Assembly: GCA_009781965.1 (NCBI GenBank)
Contig: WQUS01000374.1
Span: forward strand, 1 to 8,701
Origin: Bacillota bacterium
GTDB taxonomy: Bacteria > Bacillota > Desulfotomaculia > Desulfotomaculales > Desulfallaceae
Length of the DNA: 8,701 bases
Reading direction: 5' to 3'
The stretch's first letter is position 1; each line of letters opens with the position of its first letter. The notes beneath the pieces are model-generated. The model was not told where the DNA came from and did no database searches. It saw only the letters and a list, made by a program, of their open reading frames with translations. The position numbers and the translations under genes are program-made. Below are positions 1 through 6,213 of this stretch, piece by piece.

Positions 1-16
1 AACGGGGGCTAGCAGC

Positions 17-994
17 GTGTCAATAAAAGTGGGGATCCCGAGGGCTCTGCTTTACTACTATTATCATCCCCAGTGGGTCACATTTTTACGCCGGCTGGGG
101 CTGGAAACCGTGCTCTCGAGGGAGACCAGCCGCGGTCTACTGGAGCAGGGGCTTAAATCGACAGTGGATGAAGCCTGCCTGCCGGTTAAACTGGCGGTGG
201 CCCATGTGCTGGATCTGCGCGGGCGGGTCGACTATATCTGGCTGCCGCGCATAGTGAGCACCGCCCGCAAAGAATACATCTGCCCCAAGTTTCTCGGCCT
301 GCCCGATATGGTGCGCCATAGCGTTGATAACCTGCCGCCCGTTATAGACACCACCCTTAACCTGTACCGTCAAGGCAGCAGTCCGGCTGATTTTTATTTC
401 CAGGCGGGCCGGTACTTTACCCGCAATCCGGTCAAAATAATCATGGCTTATCAAGCTTCCGTAAAGGCCTTGGAGGAACACCGAACGGCAACGCAGCAGG
501 AAGCGCCGCCGGCCGGGGCGGACACCTTAAGCGATGACAGCGCCGGCAGCAACATTACCGTCGCCGTCATCGGCCATCCTTACGTACTCTATGATCATTA
601 CATCAGCATGAATATGATTAAACGGCTGCAAAAAAACGGCGTTCGGGTACTGACAGCTGATTGTTTGCCGGAAGAGCTGGTCCGGGAGGAAGCTTTCCGG
701 CTGCCTAAGAAACTCTTCTGGACCATCAACCAGCGCATGGTGGGAGCGGCCTATCATTTCTTCCACCGGGCAGATGTGCACGGCTTAATCCACGTGGCCT
801 CCTTCGGCTGCGGTCCCGATTCCTTCACCGGGGAACTGATTGCCAGATGCGCCCGGGACGGCTCCGCCAAACCACTGTTAAATCTAACCATCGACGAACA
901 TACCGGGGAAGCCGGCCTGATCACCCGGCTGGAAGCTTTTTTGGATATGGTGCGCTGGCGTCGCAGCCTGGCTGATGCGGCGGCGACCCTGTAA
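17..994 (+). CDS. DUF2229-type acyl-CoA dehydratase activase-related protein (325 aa)
   Basis: This protein belongs to the 2-hydroxyglutaryl-CoA dehydratase/activase-related superfamily (DUF2229, 'CoA activase-related'). These are cytoplasmic proteins thought to bind Fe-S clusters; the exact substrate is unknown. The N-terminus (KVGIPRALLYYYY, residues 4-16) is typical of the family. Conserved cysteines are visible at C54 (EACLPVK), C89 (YICPKFLG) and C265 (SFGCGPDS). The C-terminal signature TIDEHTGEAGLITRLEAF (291-308) is shared with the next gene. Residues about 155-180 form a variable Ala/Pro/Asp-rich linker between two halves. The start is GTG, with a GGGGG ribosome site at 4-8; the frame is open to the window edge, but the family N-terminus supports this start. 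It is first of three tightly spaced genes, 39 nt ahead of a paralogous DUF2229 gene. Family assignment is firm; the physiological role is inferred. Confidence 0.85.
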   Translation: MSIKVGIPRALLYYYYHPQWVTFLRRLGLETVLSRETSRGLLEQGLKSTVDEACLPVKLAVAHVLDLRGRVDYIWLPRIVSTARKEYICPKFLGLPDMVRHSVDNLPPVIDTTLNLYRQGSSPADFYFQAGRYFTRNPVKIIMAYQASVKALEEHRTATQQEAPPAGADTLSDDSAGSNITVAVIGHPYVLYDHYISMNMIKRLQKNGVRVLTADCLPEELVREEAFRLPKKLFWTINQRMVGAAYHFFHRADVHGLIHVASFGCGPDSFTGELIARCARDGSAKPLLNLTIDEHTGEAGLITRLEAFLDMVRWRRSLADAAATL

Positions 995-1033
995 ATAAAT
1001 TTTTAAATTACTGTCTGATCGGAGGAGCTGCTT

Positions 1034-2122
1034 TTGCGCGTCACTTACCCGCACATGGGCCACACCTGGATCTGTGTGAAGAGCTTGCTGGAATACCTGG
1101 GCGTGGAAGTAGTCATTCCGCCGCCGACCAGTAAAAAGACAATGCAGTTAGGCGTCATGCACGGGCCGGAATTTGCCTGTATGCCTTTGAAACTGAACCT
1201 GGGCAATTTAATGGAAGCGGCTGAATTAGGCGCGGACACTGTGGTCATGGCCGGCGGGTGCGGCCCCTGCCGATTCGGCTATTACGCTCAGGTGGAACAC
1301 GCTATTTTAAACGACCTTGGTTACCGCTACCAATTGATCGTGCTGGAACCGCCGGAAAAACACATCGGCGAACTAATCGGCAAAATACGGTACCTGACCC
1401 AAAAGCGTTCCTGGCTTAAAGTGATGCAAGGGATTCGCCTGGGCTACCTGAAAGCAAGGGCGGTGGACCAAGCGGAACAACGGGCCTATTACTCCCGGCC
1501 CCGGGAACTCAAACCCGGCGCCACCGAGCGGGCCCTGAACCGGGCCCTGGAGCAGATTATCGCCGCCCGGACTCCCGAGGCTATGCCCGCCGCCCTAACA
1601 ACGGCGCTGGAGATAATGGACAGCGTGCCGGTAGACCGGCAGCGGCCGGTAGTGCGGATTGGCCTGGTGGGTGAAATTTTTACCCTCCTGGAGCCCTTTG
1701 CCAATCTGGAGATTGAGCGCCGGCTCGGCAGTATGGGCGTAGAAGTGGATCGCTCCATTCACTTGAGCGAATGGGTCAACGATCACTTATTCAGGGGCCT
1801 GATCAAAAGCGCCCGCAGCAGTAAACCGGCCCAGGAAAAGGGCTTGGCCTATCTGGGTCACATGGTGGGGGGACACGGCTTGGAAACAATCGGCAGCACC
1901 ATTTTGTACGCCGAACAGGGCTTTGACGGCGTAATCCAGCTGCTGCCCTTCACCTGTATGCCGGAAATAGTAGCCCAAAGCATTTTGCCCCAGATCAGCG
2001 CTGATCTGGGCATCCCGGTCATGACCCTCATTGTTGATGAACAATCAGGGGAAGCGGGGATGATGACCAGACTGGAGGCGTTTGTGGATTTGCTGAAGCG
2101 AAAAGGGGAGGTAACGGCCTGA
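1034..2122 (+). CDS. DUF2229-type acyl-CoA dehydratase activase-related protein (362 aa)
   Basis: This is a second member of the CoA-activase-related family. The start is TTG, six bases after a strong GGAGGAG ribosome site (1021-1027). The N-terminal part (MRVTYPHMGHTW) is followed by family cysteines: C49 (EFACMPLKL), C76 and C79 (GGCGPCRFGYY) and C308 (LPFTCMPEIVA). The C-terminus carries VDEQSGEAGMMTRLEAF (334-350), the same signature as in the upstream gene, so the two are divergent relatives covering different parts of the large single-chain homologue. A helical charged stretch at 140-200 links the halves. The stop codon abuts the ATG of the next gene with no gap, which implies translational coupling to the ATPase. 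A role in ATP-driven low-potential electron transfer or in handling an Fe-S/CoA-ester enzyme is inferred from family and context. No dehydratase alpha/beta pair is present in the window. Confidence 0.86.
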   Translation: MRVTYPHMGHTWICVKSLLEYLGVEVVIPPPTSKKTMQLGVMHGPEFACMPLKLNLGNLMEAAELGADTVVMAGGCGPCRFGYYAQVEHAILNDLGYRYQLIVLEPPEKHIGELIGKIRYLTQKRSWLKVMQGIRLGYLKARAVDQAEQRAYYSRPRELKPGATERALNRALEQIIAARTPEAMPAALTTALEIMDSVPVDRQRPVVRIGLVGEIFTLLEPFANLEIERRLGSMGVEVDRSIHLSEWVNDHLFRGLIKSARSSKPAQEKGLAYLGHMVGGHGLETIGSTILYAEQGFDGVIQLLPFTCMPEIVAQSILPQISADLGIPVMTLIVDEQSGEAGMMTRLEAFVDLLKRKGEVTA

Positions 2123-3097
2123 ATGTATGTCTATCTGGGCATTGATGTGGGCTCAGTGAGCACCAACCTGGTGGCCGCCGGCGAAGACGGCGCCGTCAAA
2201 CACAGTATTTATCTGCGCACCAACGGCAGACCCATTAAAACAGTACAAAAAGGGCTTAAACTGATGCAAAAATCACTGCCGCCCGGCAGCAAAGTGGCCG
2301 GAGTAGGCGCCACCGGCAGCGGGAGACAGCTGGCCGGGGTAATAACCGGCGCCGATGTGATCAAAAACGAGATTACCACGCACGCCATTGCCGCTTCCCA
2401 TGTGGCGCCGGGCGTACAAACCATTTTGGAAATCGGCGGGCAGGACTCCAAGATCATTATCCTCCGCCACGGCGTGGTCTCGGATTTTGCCATGAACACC
2501 GTCTGCGCCGCCGGCACCGGTTCTTTTTTAGATCAACAAGCCGCCCGGTTAACGCTGCCAATCGAGGAATTCGGACCGCTGGCGCTGCAGTCCAAAGTGC
2601 CGGTGCAAATAGCCGGCCGCTGCGCCGTGTTTGCCGAAAGCGATATGATCCACAAACAGCAAATGGGCTATAATATCCCCGATATTCTGGCCGGACTCTG
2701 CGCGGCGCTGGTCCGTAATTACCTGAATAACGTCGGTAAAGGCAAGGAAATACTGGCGCCGGTAGTTTTCCAAGGCGGAGTGGCGGCAAACGCGGGCATG
2801 AAATGGGCCTTTGAAAAAGCCCTCGGCTTGGAAGTGATTATCCCGCCTTATTTTAATGTGATGGGCGCTCTTGGCGCGGCCATGCTGGCCAGGGAAAGCA
2901 CTAACCGCAAGCAGACAAATTTTAGAGGCTTTCAGATTGCCGAAGGCGATTATTACAGCGGCGGGTTTGCCTGTGACGGCTGTTCCAACGTCTGTGAAGT
3001 GGTGGAGATCAAAGAAGGCGCTCAGGTCATCGCCCGCTGGGGCGATCGCTGCGGACGCTGGAGCAATGCGCCGGAACAGGAAGAAAAAATCAGTTAG
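2123..3097 (+). CDS. BadF/BadG/BcrA/BcrD-type acyl-CoA dehydratase activase (ATPase, 324 aa)
   Basis: This is an ASKHA-fold ATPase of the HgdC/activase family. Known members are homodimers with one bridging [4Fe-4S] cluster that use ATP to send a low-potential electron to a 2-hydroxyacyl-CoA dehydratase or benzoyl-CoA reductase. Motifs seen are GIDVGSVSTNL (6-16, phosphate 1), GATGSGRQ (62-69), EIGGQDSKII (103-112), CAAGTGSF with C128, GRCAVFAESD with C167, and FQGGVAANAG (216-225, phosphate 2). C128 and C167 match the two cluster cysteines of the family. The C-terminal tail (from about 280) has extra cysteines C284, C287, C291 and C310, in a pattern like the linker that follows the ATPase domains in giant fused activases. 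This suggests the three genes are the split form of that protein. A GGGGAGG ribosome site lies at 2104-2111 inside the upstream gene. Family is certain; the partner enzyme is unknown. Confidence 0.92.
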   Translation: MYVYLGIDVGSVSTNLVAAGEDGAVKHSIYLRTNGRPIKTVQKGLKLMQKSLPPGSKVAGVGATGSGRQLAGVITGADVIKNEITTHAIAASHVAPGVQTILEIGGQDSKIIILRHGVVSDFAMNTVCAAGTGSFLDQQAARLTLPIEEFGPLALQSKVPVQIAGRCAVFAESDMIHKQQMGYNIPDILAGLCAALVRNYLNNVGKGKEILAPVVFQGGVAANAGMKWAFEKALGLEVIIPPYFNVMGALGAAMLARESTNRKQTNFRGFQIAEGDYYSGGFACDGCSNVCEVVEIKEGAQVIARWGDRCGRWSNAPEQEEKIS

Positions 3098-3123
3098 CCA
3101 CGCTGGTTTTTAAAGGGCGGATA

Positions 3124-3203
3124 GTGCTTTGGGGTGATTATTTTTTTATACTCTAAAAAAATATATTTGTCATATATCTGGCCAGGACTGAGGCTCAAAG
3201 CAC
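3124..3203 (+). repeat. Long-range inverted repeat in the 3' region of the activase operon
   Basis: GTGCTTTG (3124-3131) is the exact reverse complement of CAAAGCAC (3196-3203), and a GU and a GC pair can extend it inward. Inside lie an A/T hairpin (TATTTTTTT at 3139-3147 with AAAAAAATA at 3155-3163), ATATAT repeated around TTGTC (3161-3177), and the palindrome CTGGCCAG (3178-3185). As RNA it could fold into a closed structure of about 80 nt just before the terminator. I recognise no known riboswitch or ncRNA family here, and A/T-rich self-complementarity may be chance. Confidence 0.3.
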
Positions 3204-3211
3204 GAAAAATC

Positions 3212-3246
3212 GCGCGCTAATAGAACTGAATGAGCGCGCTTTTTTT
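3212..3246 (+). terminator. Rho-independent terminator of the activase operon
   Basis: A perfect 7-bp GC-rich stem, GCGCGCT (3212-3218) with AGCGCGC (3233-3239), encloses a 14-nt loop and is followed at once by seven T (3240-3246). It lies 114 nt past the activase stop, so the operon would carry a 3' UTR with the inverted repeat described at 3124-3203. Confidence 0.8.
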
Positions 3247-3332
3247 GTGTGAATTGCTCAGTAAGCTTTGAATGCTCTGGATTTCCTTAATAACTGCAAT
3301 ATTTTGTCAGAAGAAAATTAACCGTGTTGTAA

Positions 3333-3349
3333 TGTCGAATATTGTTGAA
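3333..3349 (+). promoter_or_regulatory. Candidate tandem Spo0A (0A) boxes
   Basis: TGTCGAA (3333-3339) is an exact match to the 0A-box core bound by the sporulation regulator Spo0A. TGTTGAA (3343-3349) follows exactly 10 bp later in the same orientation and differs at one base. A 10-bp tandem spacing is what Spo0A dimers are known to bind. The pair is centred about 40 bp upstream of the -35 element at 3381, roughly -86 to -70 from the expected transcription start, a position compatible with activation. A degenerate third copy (GGTAGAA, 3355-3361) is weaker. A heptamer match alone occurs by chance in AT-rich DNA, so the pairing is the main support. Confidence 0.45.
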
Positions 3350-3380
3350 ATAATGGTAGAATAGGTTAAATAATTAACTA

Positions 3381-3412
3381 TTGACAAATTTAGGGGGGGG
3401 GCGTGTTATAAT
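3381..3412 (+). promoter_or_regulatory. Sigma-A-type promoter with a G9 tract in the spacer
   Basis: A perfect -35 TTGACA (3381-3386) and a perfect -10 TATAAT (3407-3412), with an upstream TG making an extended -10 (TGTTATAAT, 3404-3412), are separated by 20 nt. Nine consecutive G (3393-3401) fill the middle of the spacer. The usual optimum is 17 nt, so the -35 is out of register by about three bases unless the tract shortens; the extended -10 may give basal activity. A short inverted repeat, GTTAA (3365-3369) with TTAAC (3374-3378), abuts the -35. Transcription would start near 3419 and read into the secreted-protein gene at 3801. Confidence 0.7.
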
Positions 3413-3692
3413 TGTAACAAGATTTTCCATGAAATAGACATTAACTACAGAGCAACTGCATATGAGCTGATGTGTCACTAAGTTGACGGAAATGTTTAAA
3501 ATATCGCTGACAAGTGTATGTTAATTAATTGAATAGACAATAAAAATGATTGCATTTTGAGTAACCGATAGAAATGTTGCTACGGTTTGTTGTTTCTCTG
3601 AAGAAAAACAAGTATTGTGTTTTAAAATGATTTGGTGATCAAGCTTCCAGCGTTTTATAGGAAACACATGTCAAGAAAGGGGAGTGTTTGTT

Positions 3693-3704
3693 ATGAAGAT
3701 TTAA
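3693..3704 (+). CDS. Possible 3-codon leader ORF (MKI)
   Basis: ATG AAG ATT TAA is preceded at good distance by AAAGGGGAG (3676-3684), a strong Shine-Dalgarno match that otherwise has no gene to serve. It may be a translated minimal uORF, a ribosome standby site, or the remnant of a decayed gene start. The sequence alone cannot show translation. Confidence 0.2.
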   Translation: MKI

Positions 3705-3738
3705 AAACAATACTCATTTTTACGAAGGTGAGCATAAT

Positions 3739-3762
3739 ATGGGATCGTTAATCATTTTATAA
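3739..3762 (+). CDS. Possible 7-aa leader peptide (MGSLIIL)
   Basis: ATG at 3739 lies six bases after GAAGGTGAG (3724-3732), a credible ribosome site, and the frame ends in TAA 38 nt before the start of the secreted-protein gene. The peptide is short and hydrophobic (Leu/Ile-rich). Such leaders can act by ribosome stalling or attenuation, but no terminator/antiterminator pair is obvious between it and 3801. Translation is unproven. Confidence 0.25.
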   Translation: MGSLIIL

Positions 3763-3800
3763 ACGAAAGAGGCTACATTCAAAATTTAGGAGGGGTAAAA

Positions 3801-4811
3801 TTGAAAAAAAGATTGTTAGTGTTTGTAGTAATGTTGACGTTGCTTTTTAGCATGTCATCGGCTTCTTTTGCCAATGAAAACATTACTGCAACAACCATGG
3901 ATCAAAGCCAAGCGCAAGGGTTGACCAGTAATAATCAATCGACAACGCCTTCCGACGAAATTAGCGTAGATCCAACTCAAGTACAGGCATTAGTAAGTGA
4001 TGGTCTTTCTGTTGATAATGCGCAATACATTTTGAAACTAGATAAAAAGCTAAAAAACGTTAAAAATAAAATTATAATTGATGACCAGACTCCCACTCTG
4101 TCTGATAGCGATGTAACAAAAGACGTAAAAGGATTTCAGAAAAAAGTTCTTGCCCTTGACCCTGCGGCGTTAAAAAAAGGTTTGGAAGCCAAAGCCATTA
4201 AAAATGGATCGAAAGATCTCGAAAAAATGATGAAAAAAAATCCTGAGCAGGATAAGTATCGTGTAGACTATTCCGATGGAAGCTGGGTTGAGGTGGATTT
4301 GACATTGGAAAGAATATCTTTGCCTGATAGTTTAGGAGTGGTATTAAACGGATATACCGAAAAAGAGATTCAATCAACCGCTGTAGGGGATGGTACATGG
4401 GTTAAAACATATGAAATGAAGCAGCTTACCGCCACTTCCTATGCAAAACAGTTTGTAACGCTGACATGGAAGGTAACCGGCACAAAACCTACTCCAAATG
4501 GCACGGCTACAGCAACCGCAGTTTCTATTAACGGCGGAGGTGCTTCTTATGGAACGATTCAGTACATTGGTGGTTCCACCGTATATACAGGCAGCACCAC
4601 AGCCACTGCGAAATGGAATAGCTCCGCGACAATGTTTTCGACAGCAACTAATCCGGTACAAGCCCAGTGTTCCTGTGTTTTTAGCACAATTGGTGCAATT
4701 GGACTAGGCGGAGTTTTTTCAATTACCGTAAACGGGACATGGACTCAATACTCTATCATTCGGGTGTGGGGTACTGGATTGCTTAGAACTTATGCTGCTT
4801 ATTATTATTAA
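3801..4811 (+). CDS. Secreted protein of unknown function (336 aa)
   Basis: I do not recognise the family. The start is TTG, seven bases after AGGAGG (3788-3793). Residues 1-24 are a classical Sec signal peptide: MKKR, a hydrophobic core of about 13 residues, and a likely cut after ASFA. Residues 25-60 are Thr/Ser/Gln-rich and disordered in look; 60-150 are Lys-rich and helical (KLDKKLKNVKNK near 79-90). Residues 150-336 turn into a beta-rich Thr/Gly/Ser/aromatic domain with GDGTW (196-200), VNGTW (310-314), a close cysteine pair C290/C292 (QCSCVF), a Gly-rich apolar stretch (297-306) and an aromatic C-terminus ending YAAYYY. It is AT-rich unlike the upstream operon, has its own promoter and possible 0A boxes, and is closed by a strong hairpin. 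The layout (signal, helical pro-like part, beta domain) could fit an exported toxin, a matrix protein or a protease substrate; none is shown. The reading frame itself is convincing. Confidence 0.85.
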   Translation: MKKRLLVFVVMLTLLFSMSSASFANENITATTMDQSQAQGLTSNNQSTTPSDEISVDPTQVQALVSDGLSVDNAQYILKLDKKLKNVKNKIIIDDQTPTLSDSDVTKDVKGFQKKVLALDPAALKKGLEAKAIKNGSKDLEKMMKKNPEQDKYRVDYSDGSWVEVDLTLERISLPDSLGVVLNGYTEKEIQSTAVGDGTWVKTYEMKQLTATSYAKQFVTLTWKVTGTKPTPNGTATATAVSINGGGASYGTIQYIGGSTVYTGSTTATAKWNSSATMFSTATNPVQAQCSCVFSTIGAIGLGGVFSITVNGTWTQYSIIRVWGTGLLRTYAAYYY

Positions 4812-4823
4812 AATTAAAATATT

Positions 4824-4862
4824 AGGCAGAGTATATCCTTTTGGGGATATACTCTGCCTTTT
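4824..4862 (+). terminator. Strong hairpin terminator or attenuator between the secreted protein and the subtilase
   Basis: AGGCAGAGTATATCC (4824-4838) pairs perfectly with GGATATACTCTGCCT (4845-4859), 15 bp with a 6-nt loop, and is followed by TTTT (4859-4862). It lies 12 nt after one stop codon and only 12 nt before the subtilase ATG, whose GAGG ribosome site (4864-4867) sits just outside the stem. It may end transcription, allow partial read-through, or protect the upstream 3' end. A weak promoter match (TTGCTT 4779-4784, 18 nt, TATTAT 4803-4808) inside the end of the preceding gene could put this hairpin in the subtilase leader instead. Confidence 0.75.
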
Positions 4863-4873
4863 CGAGGTTAAAA

Positions 4874-5785
4874 ATGGTAATCCAGAAAATAATACTTGCG
4901 CTTTTGCTATCAATGCAGATAAAATACGGTTATGTAGCAAATGTTGACCCTATTGGCATTGGAAGTTATCGCATAGAAAAAACAGCGCCGATAAAAGATG
5001 GAGATATAAAGATAGCAATTATTGATACCGGGGTGAATTCATCAAACAATCTGTTCCGTGGGATTAACATTACAAGTTTTGATGTTTCAGAAAAATCTAT
5101 AAAACCAAACTATGCTCATGGCACAATGGTAGCTGGAATACTTGTAGAAATGATCCGGTTAACCGCGCCAGATATTTTACCCAATGTAGAATTCATTTCT
5201 ATTCGAATGGGTAATGAAAACTCATTAGATGAAAGTGACCTGATACGAGCAATAAAAAAAGCAATTACATTGGATGTAGATGTGATTAATATCAGCGCTT
5301 GTATTTATAATCCTTCCGTCCAACTCAAAGAGGCTGTTGACAAAGCTTTGGCGGAAAAAATAATAATTGTCGCTTCTGTTGGAAATGACTGCTATATGGG
5401 GTATTCGTATCCAGCCTGCTATGATGATGTCATTGCGGTCACAGCAGTAAATCAAGATGGCAGTATCTTTGATATGGCTAATAAGAATGACCGTATCAGC
5501 GTATGCGCTCCCGGAGTGAATATCTCAACCGCCGACCCAGATAATATGGTTAATTACGTAAAGTTTACAGGCACATCCGCCGCTGCTCCTTTTGTCACGG
5601 CTTTAGTAAGTATTATACGATATGAAGATAAAAAGATAACATCCAAAGAGATGAAAACAATCCTTGAAGATACAGCCACCGATTTAGGTAAACCAGGAAA
5701 AGATAATACATACGGTTACGGGCTAATTGATTACAAAAGAGCATTAGAGGAGGCTGTTCAGCAAAATGAATTATCCGATCACTAA
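4874..5785 (+). CDS. S8 subtilisin-like serine protease, complete catalytic set, no propeptide (303 aa)
   Basis: This is a serine endopeptidase of the subtilase family. From ATG 4874 the catalytic residues are Asp51 (AIIDTGVN), His82 (AHGTMVAG), oxyanion Asn171 (SVGNDC) and Ser235 (GTSAAAPF). Spacings of 31, 89 and 64 residues nearly equal those of mature subtilisin BPN' (32, 91, 66). The first 25 residues contain a hydrophobic stretch (IILALLLSM) that may be a signal or anchor. No inhibitor-I9 type prodomain is present, which is unusual for an exported subtilase. Four cysteines (143, 173, 182, 211) are also unusual. ATG 4874 is preferred over TTG 4841, which lies in the hairpin loop; GAGG at 4864-4867 serves it. 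The 3' end overlaps the lipoprotein gene by 20 nt, so the two are co-translated. Location is uncertain, intracellular or surface. Confidence 0.88.
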   Translation: MVIQKIILALLLSMQIKYGYVANVDPIGIGSYRIEKTAPIKDGDIKIAIIDTGVNSSNNLFRGINITSFDVSEKSIKPNYAHGTMVAGILVEMIRLTAPDILPNVEFISIRMGNENSLDESDLIRAIKKAITLDVDVINISACIYNPSVQLKEAVDKALAEKIIIVASVGNDCYMGYSYPACYDDVIAVTAVNQDGSIFDMANKNDRISVCAPGVNISTADPDNMVNYVKFTGTSAAAPFVTALVSIIRYEDKKITSKEMKTILEDTATDLGKPGKDNTYGYGLIDYKRALEEAVQQNELSDH

Positions 5786-6182
5786 ACTACCATTATTAAT
5801 CATTATACTCATATCTTTATTAATGACAGGTTGCAGTGTAACTAAAAAAATACCTGTACCTGATTCAATAATTGATATTCATCATAATTACGAGATTGAC
5901 CAAAATAAAAAACTGTGTACTGTTAAAGTTGAAGTAAAAAATACAACTAAATACGATCTTAAAAAAGTTAATATCCATTTAAGCTCTGAATCAATTCATT
6001 TGATTAAAAGTTATGAAGTTCCAATGATCGGTCCTGGAAAAGATAAAAATATTTCTTTTATCATTAATGATAATCTTTATCCTAAAGATTTACGCATATA
6101 TGTTACAGGATATTATTATGTCATTTCAAAAGACACTCATTTCATTTATGATTATCCTCTTGCGCCAAAGCTAAATCTATAG
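5766..6182 (+). CDS. Small lipoprotein with a beta-sandwich-like domain (138 aa)
   Basis: The N-terminus is a lipoprotein signal: positive residue K7, a hydrophobic run (LPLLIIILISLLM) and the lipobox LMTGC with acylated Cys23, so the mature protein is expected on the outer face of the cytoplasmic membrane. Residues about 45-110 (CTVKVEVKNTTKYDLKKV and following) read as alternating beta strands resembling Ig-like or FxLYD-type domains; the exact family is not recognised. The ATG lies 20 nt inside the end of the subtilase gene, with AGAGGAGG (5746-5753) 12 nt upstream. This indicates a two-gene operon with the protease. It could anchor, chaperone or restrain the protease, or simply be co-expressed; these are guesses. 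Base use is AT-rich like the subtilase. Confidence 0.82.
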   Translation: MNYPITKLPLLIIILISLLMTGCSVTKKIPVPDSIIDIHHNYEIDQNKKLCTVKVEVKNTTKYDLKKVNIHLSSESIHLIKSYEVPMIGPGKDKNISFIINDNLYPKDLRIYVTGYYYVISKDTHFIYDYPLAPKLNL

Positions 6183-6213
6183 GATGGTGTATCTTTTCCC
6201 TTTGATGTAAAGT

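Larger units (their letters stand above)
3413..3800 (+). other. Long untranslated leader (about 380 nt) of the secreted-protein gene
   Basis: No ORF of ordinary gene length lies here. The stretch is AT-rich and begins at the promoter ending at 3412. It carries two very short ORFs with ribosome sites near its 3' end (3693 and 3739), several two- or three-codon ATG-stop pairs, and only weak hairpins, for example TCGTT (3745-3749) with AACGA (3762-3766). I recognise no riboswitch or T-box. The last part holds the strong ribosome site AGGAGGGG (3788-3795) of the 3801 gene. Length suggests post-transcriptional control or an unrecognised RNA element; this is inference. Confidence 0.5.

Noticed and set aside
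1489..1786. Minus-strand open frames inside the second activase-related gene
   Set aside because: They are shadows of GC-rich coding sequence, with low-complexity Arg/Ser composition and no ribosome sites; the plus-strand family match is clear.
2871..3113. Plus-strand 80-aa open frame overlapping the end of the activase gene
   Set aside because: It is an out-of-frame overlap within a gene whose own C-terminal cysteine motif is well supported.
3413..3800. Riboswitch or T-box in the long leader
   Set aside because: No conserved core of a known class was found, and no terminator/antiterminator pair precedes the gene.
4841..4873. TTG at 4841 as the start of the subtilase
   Set aside because: It lies in the loop and right arm of the 15-bp hairpin with no ribosome site; ATG 4874 has GAGG at suitable spacing and gives a signal-like N-terminus.
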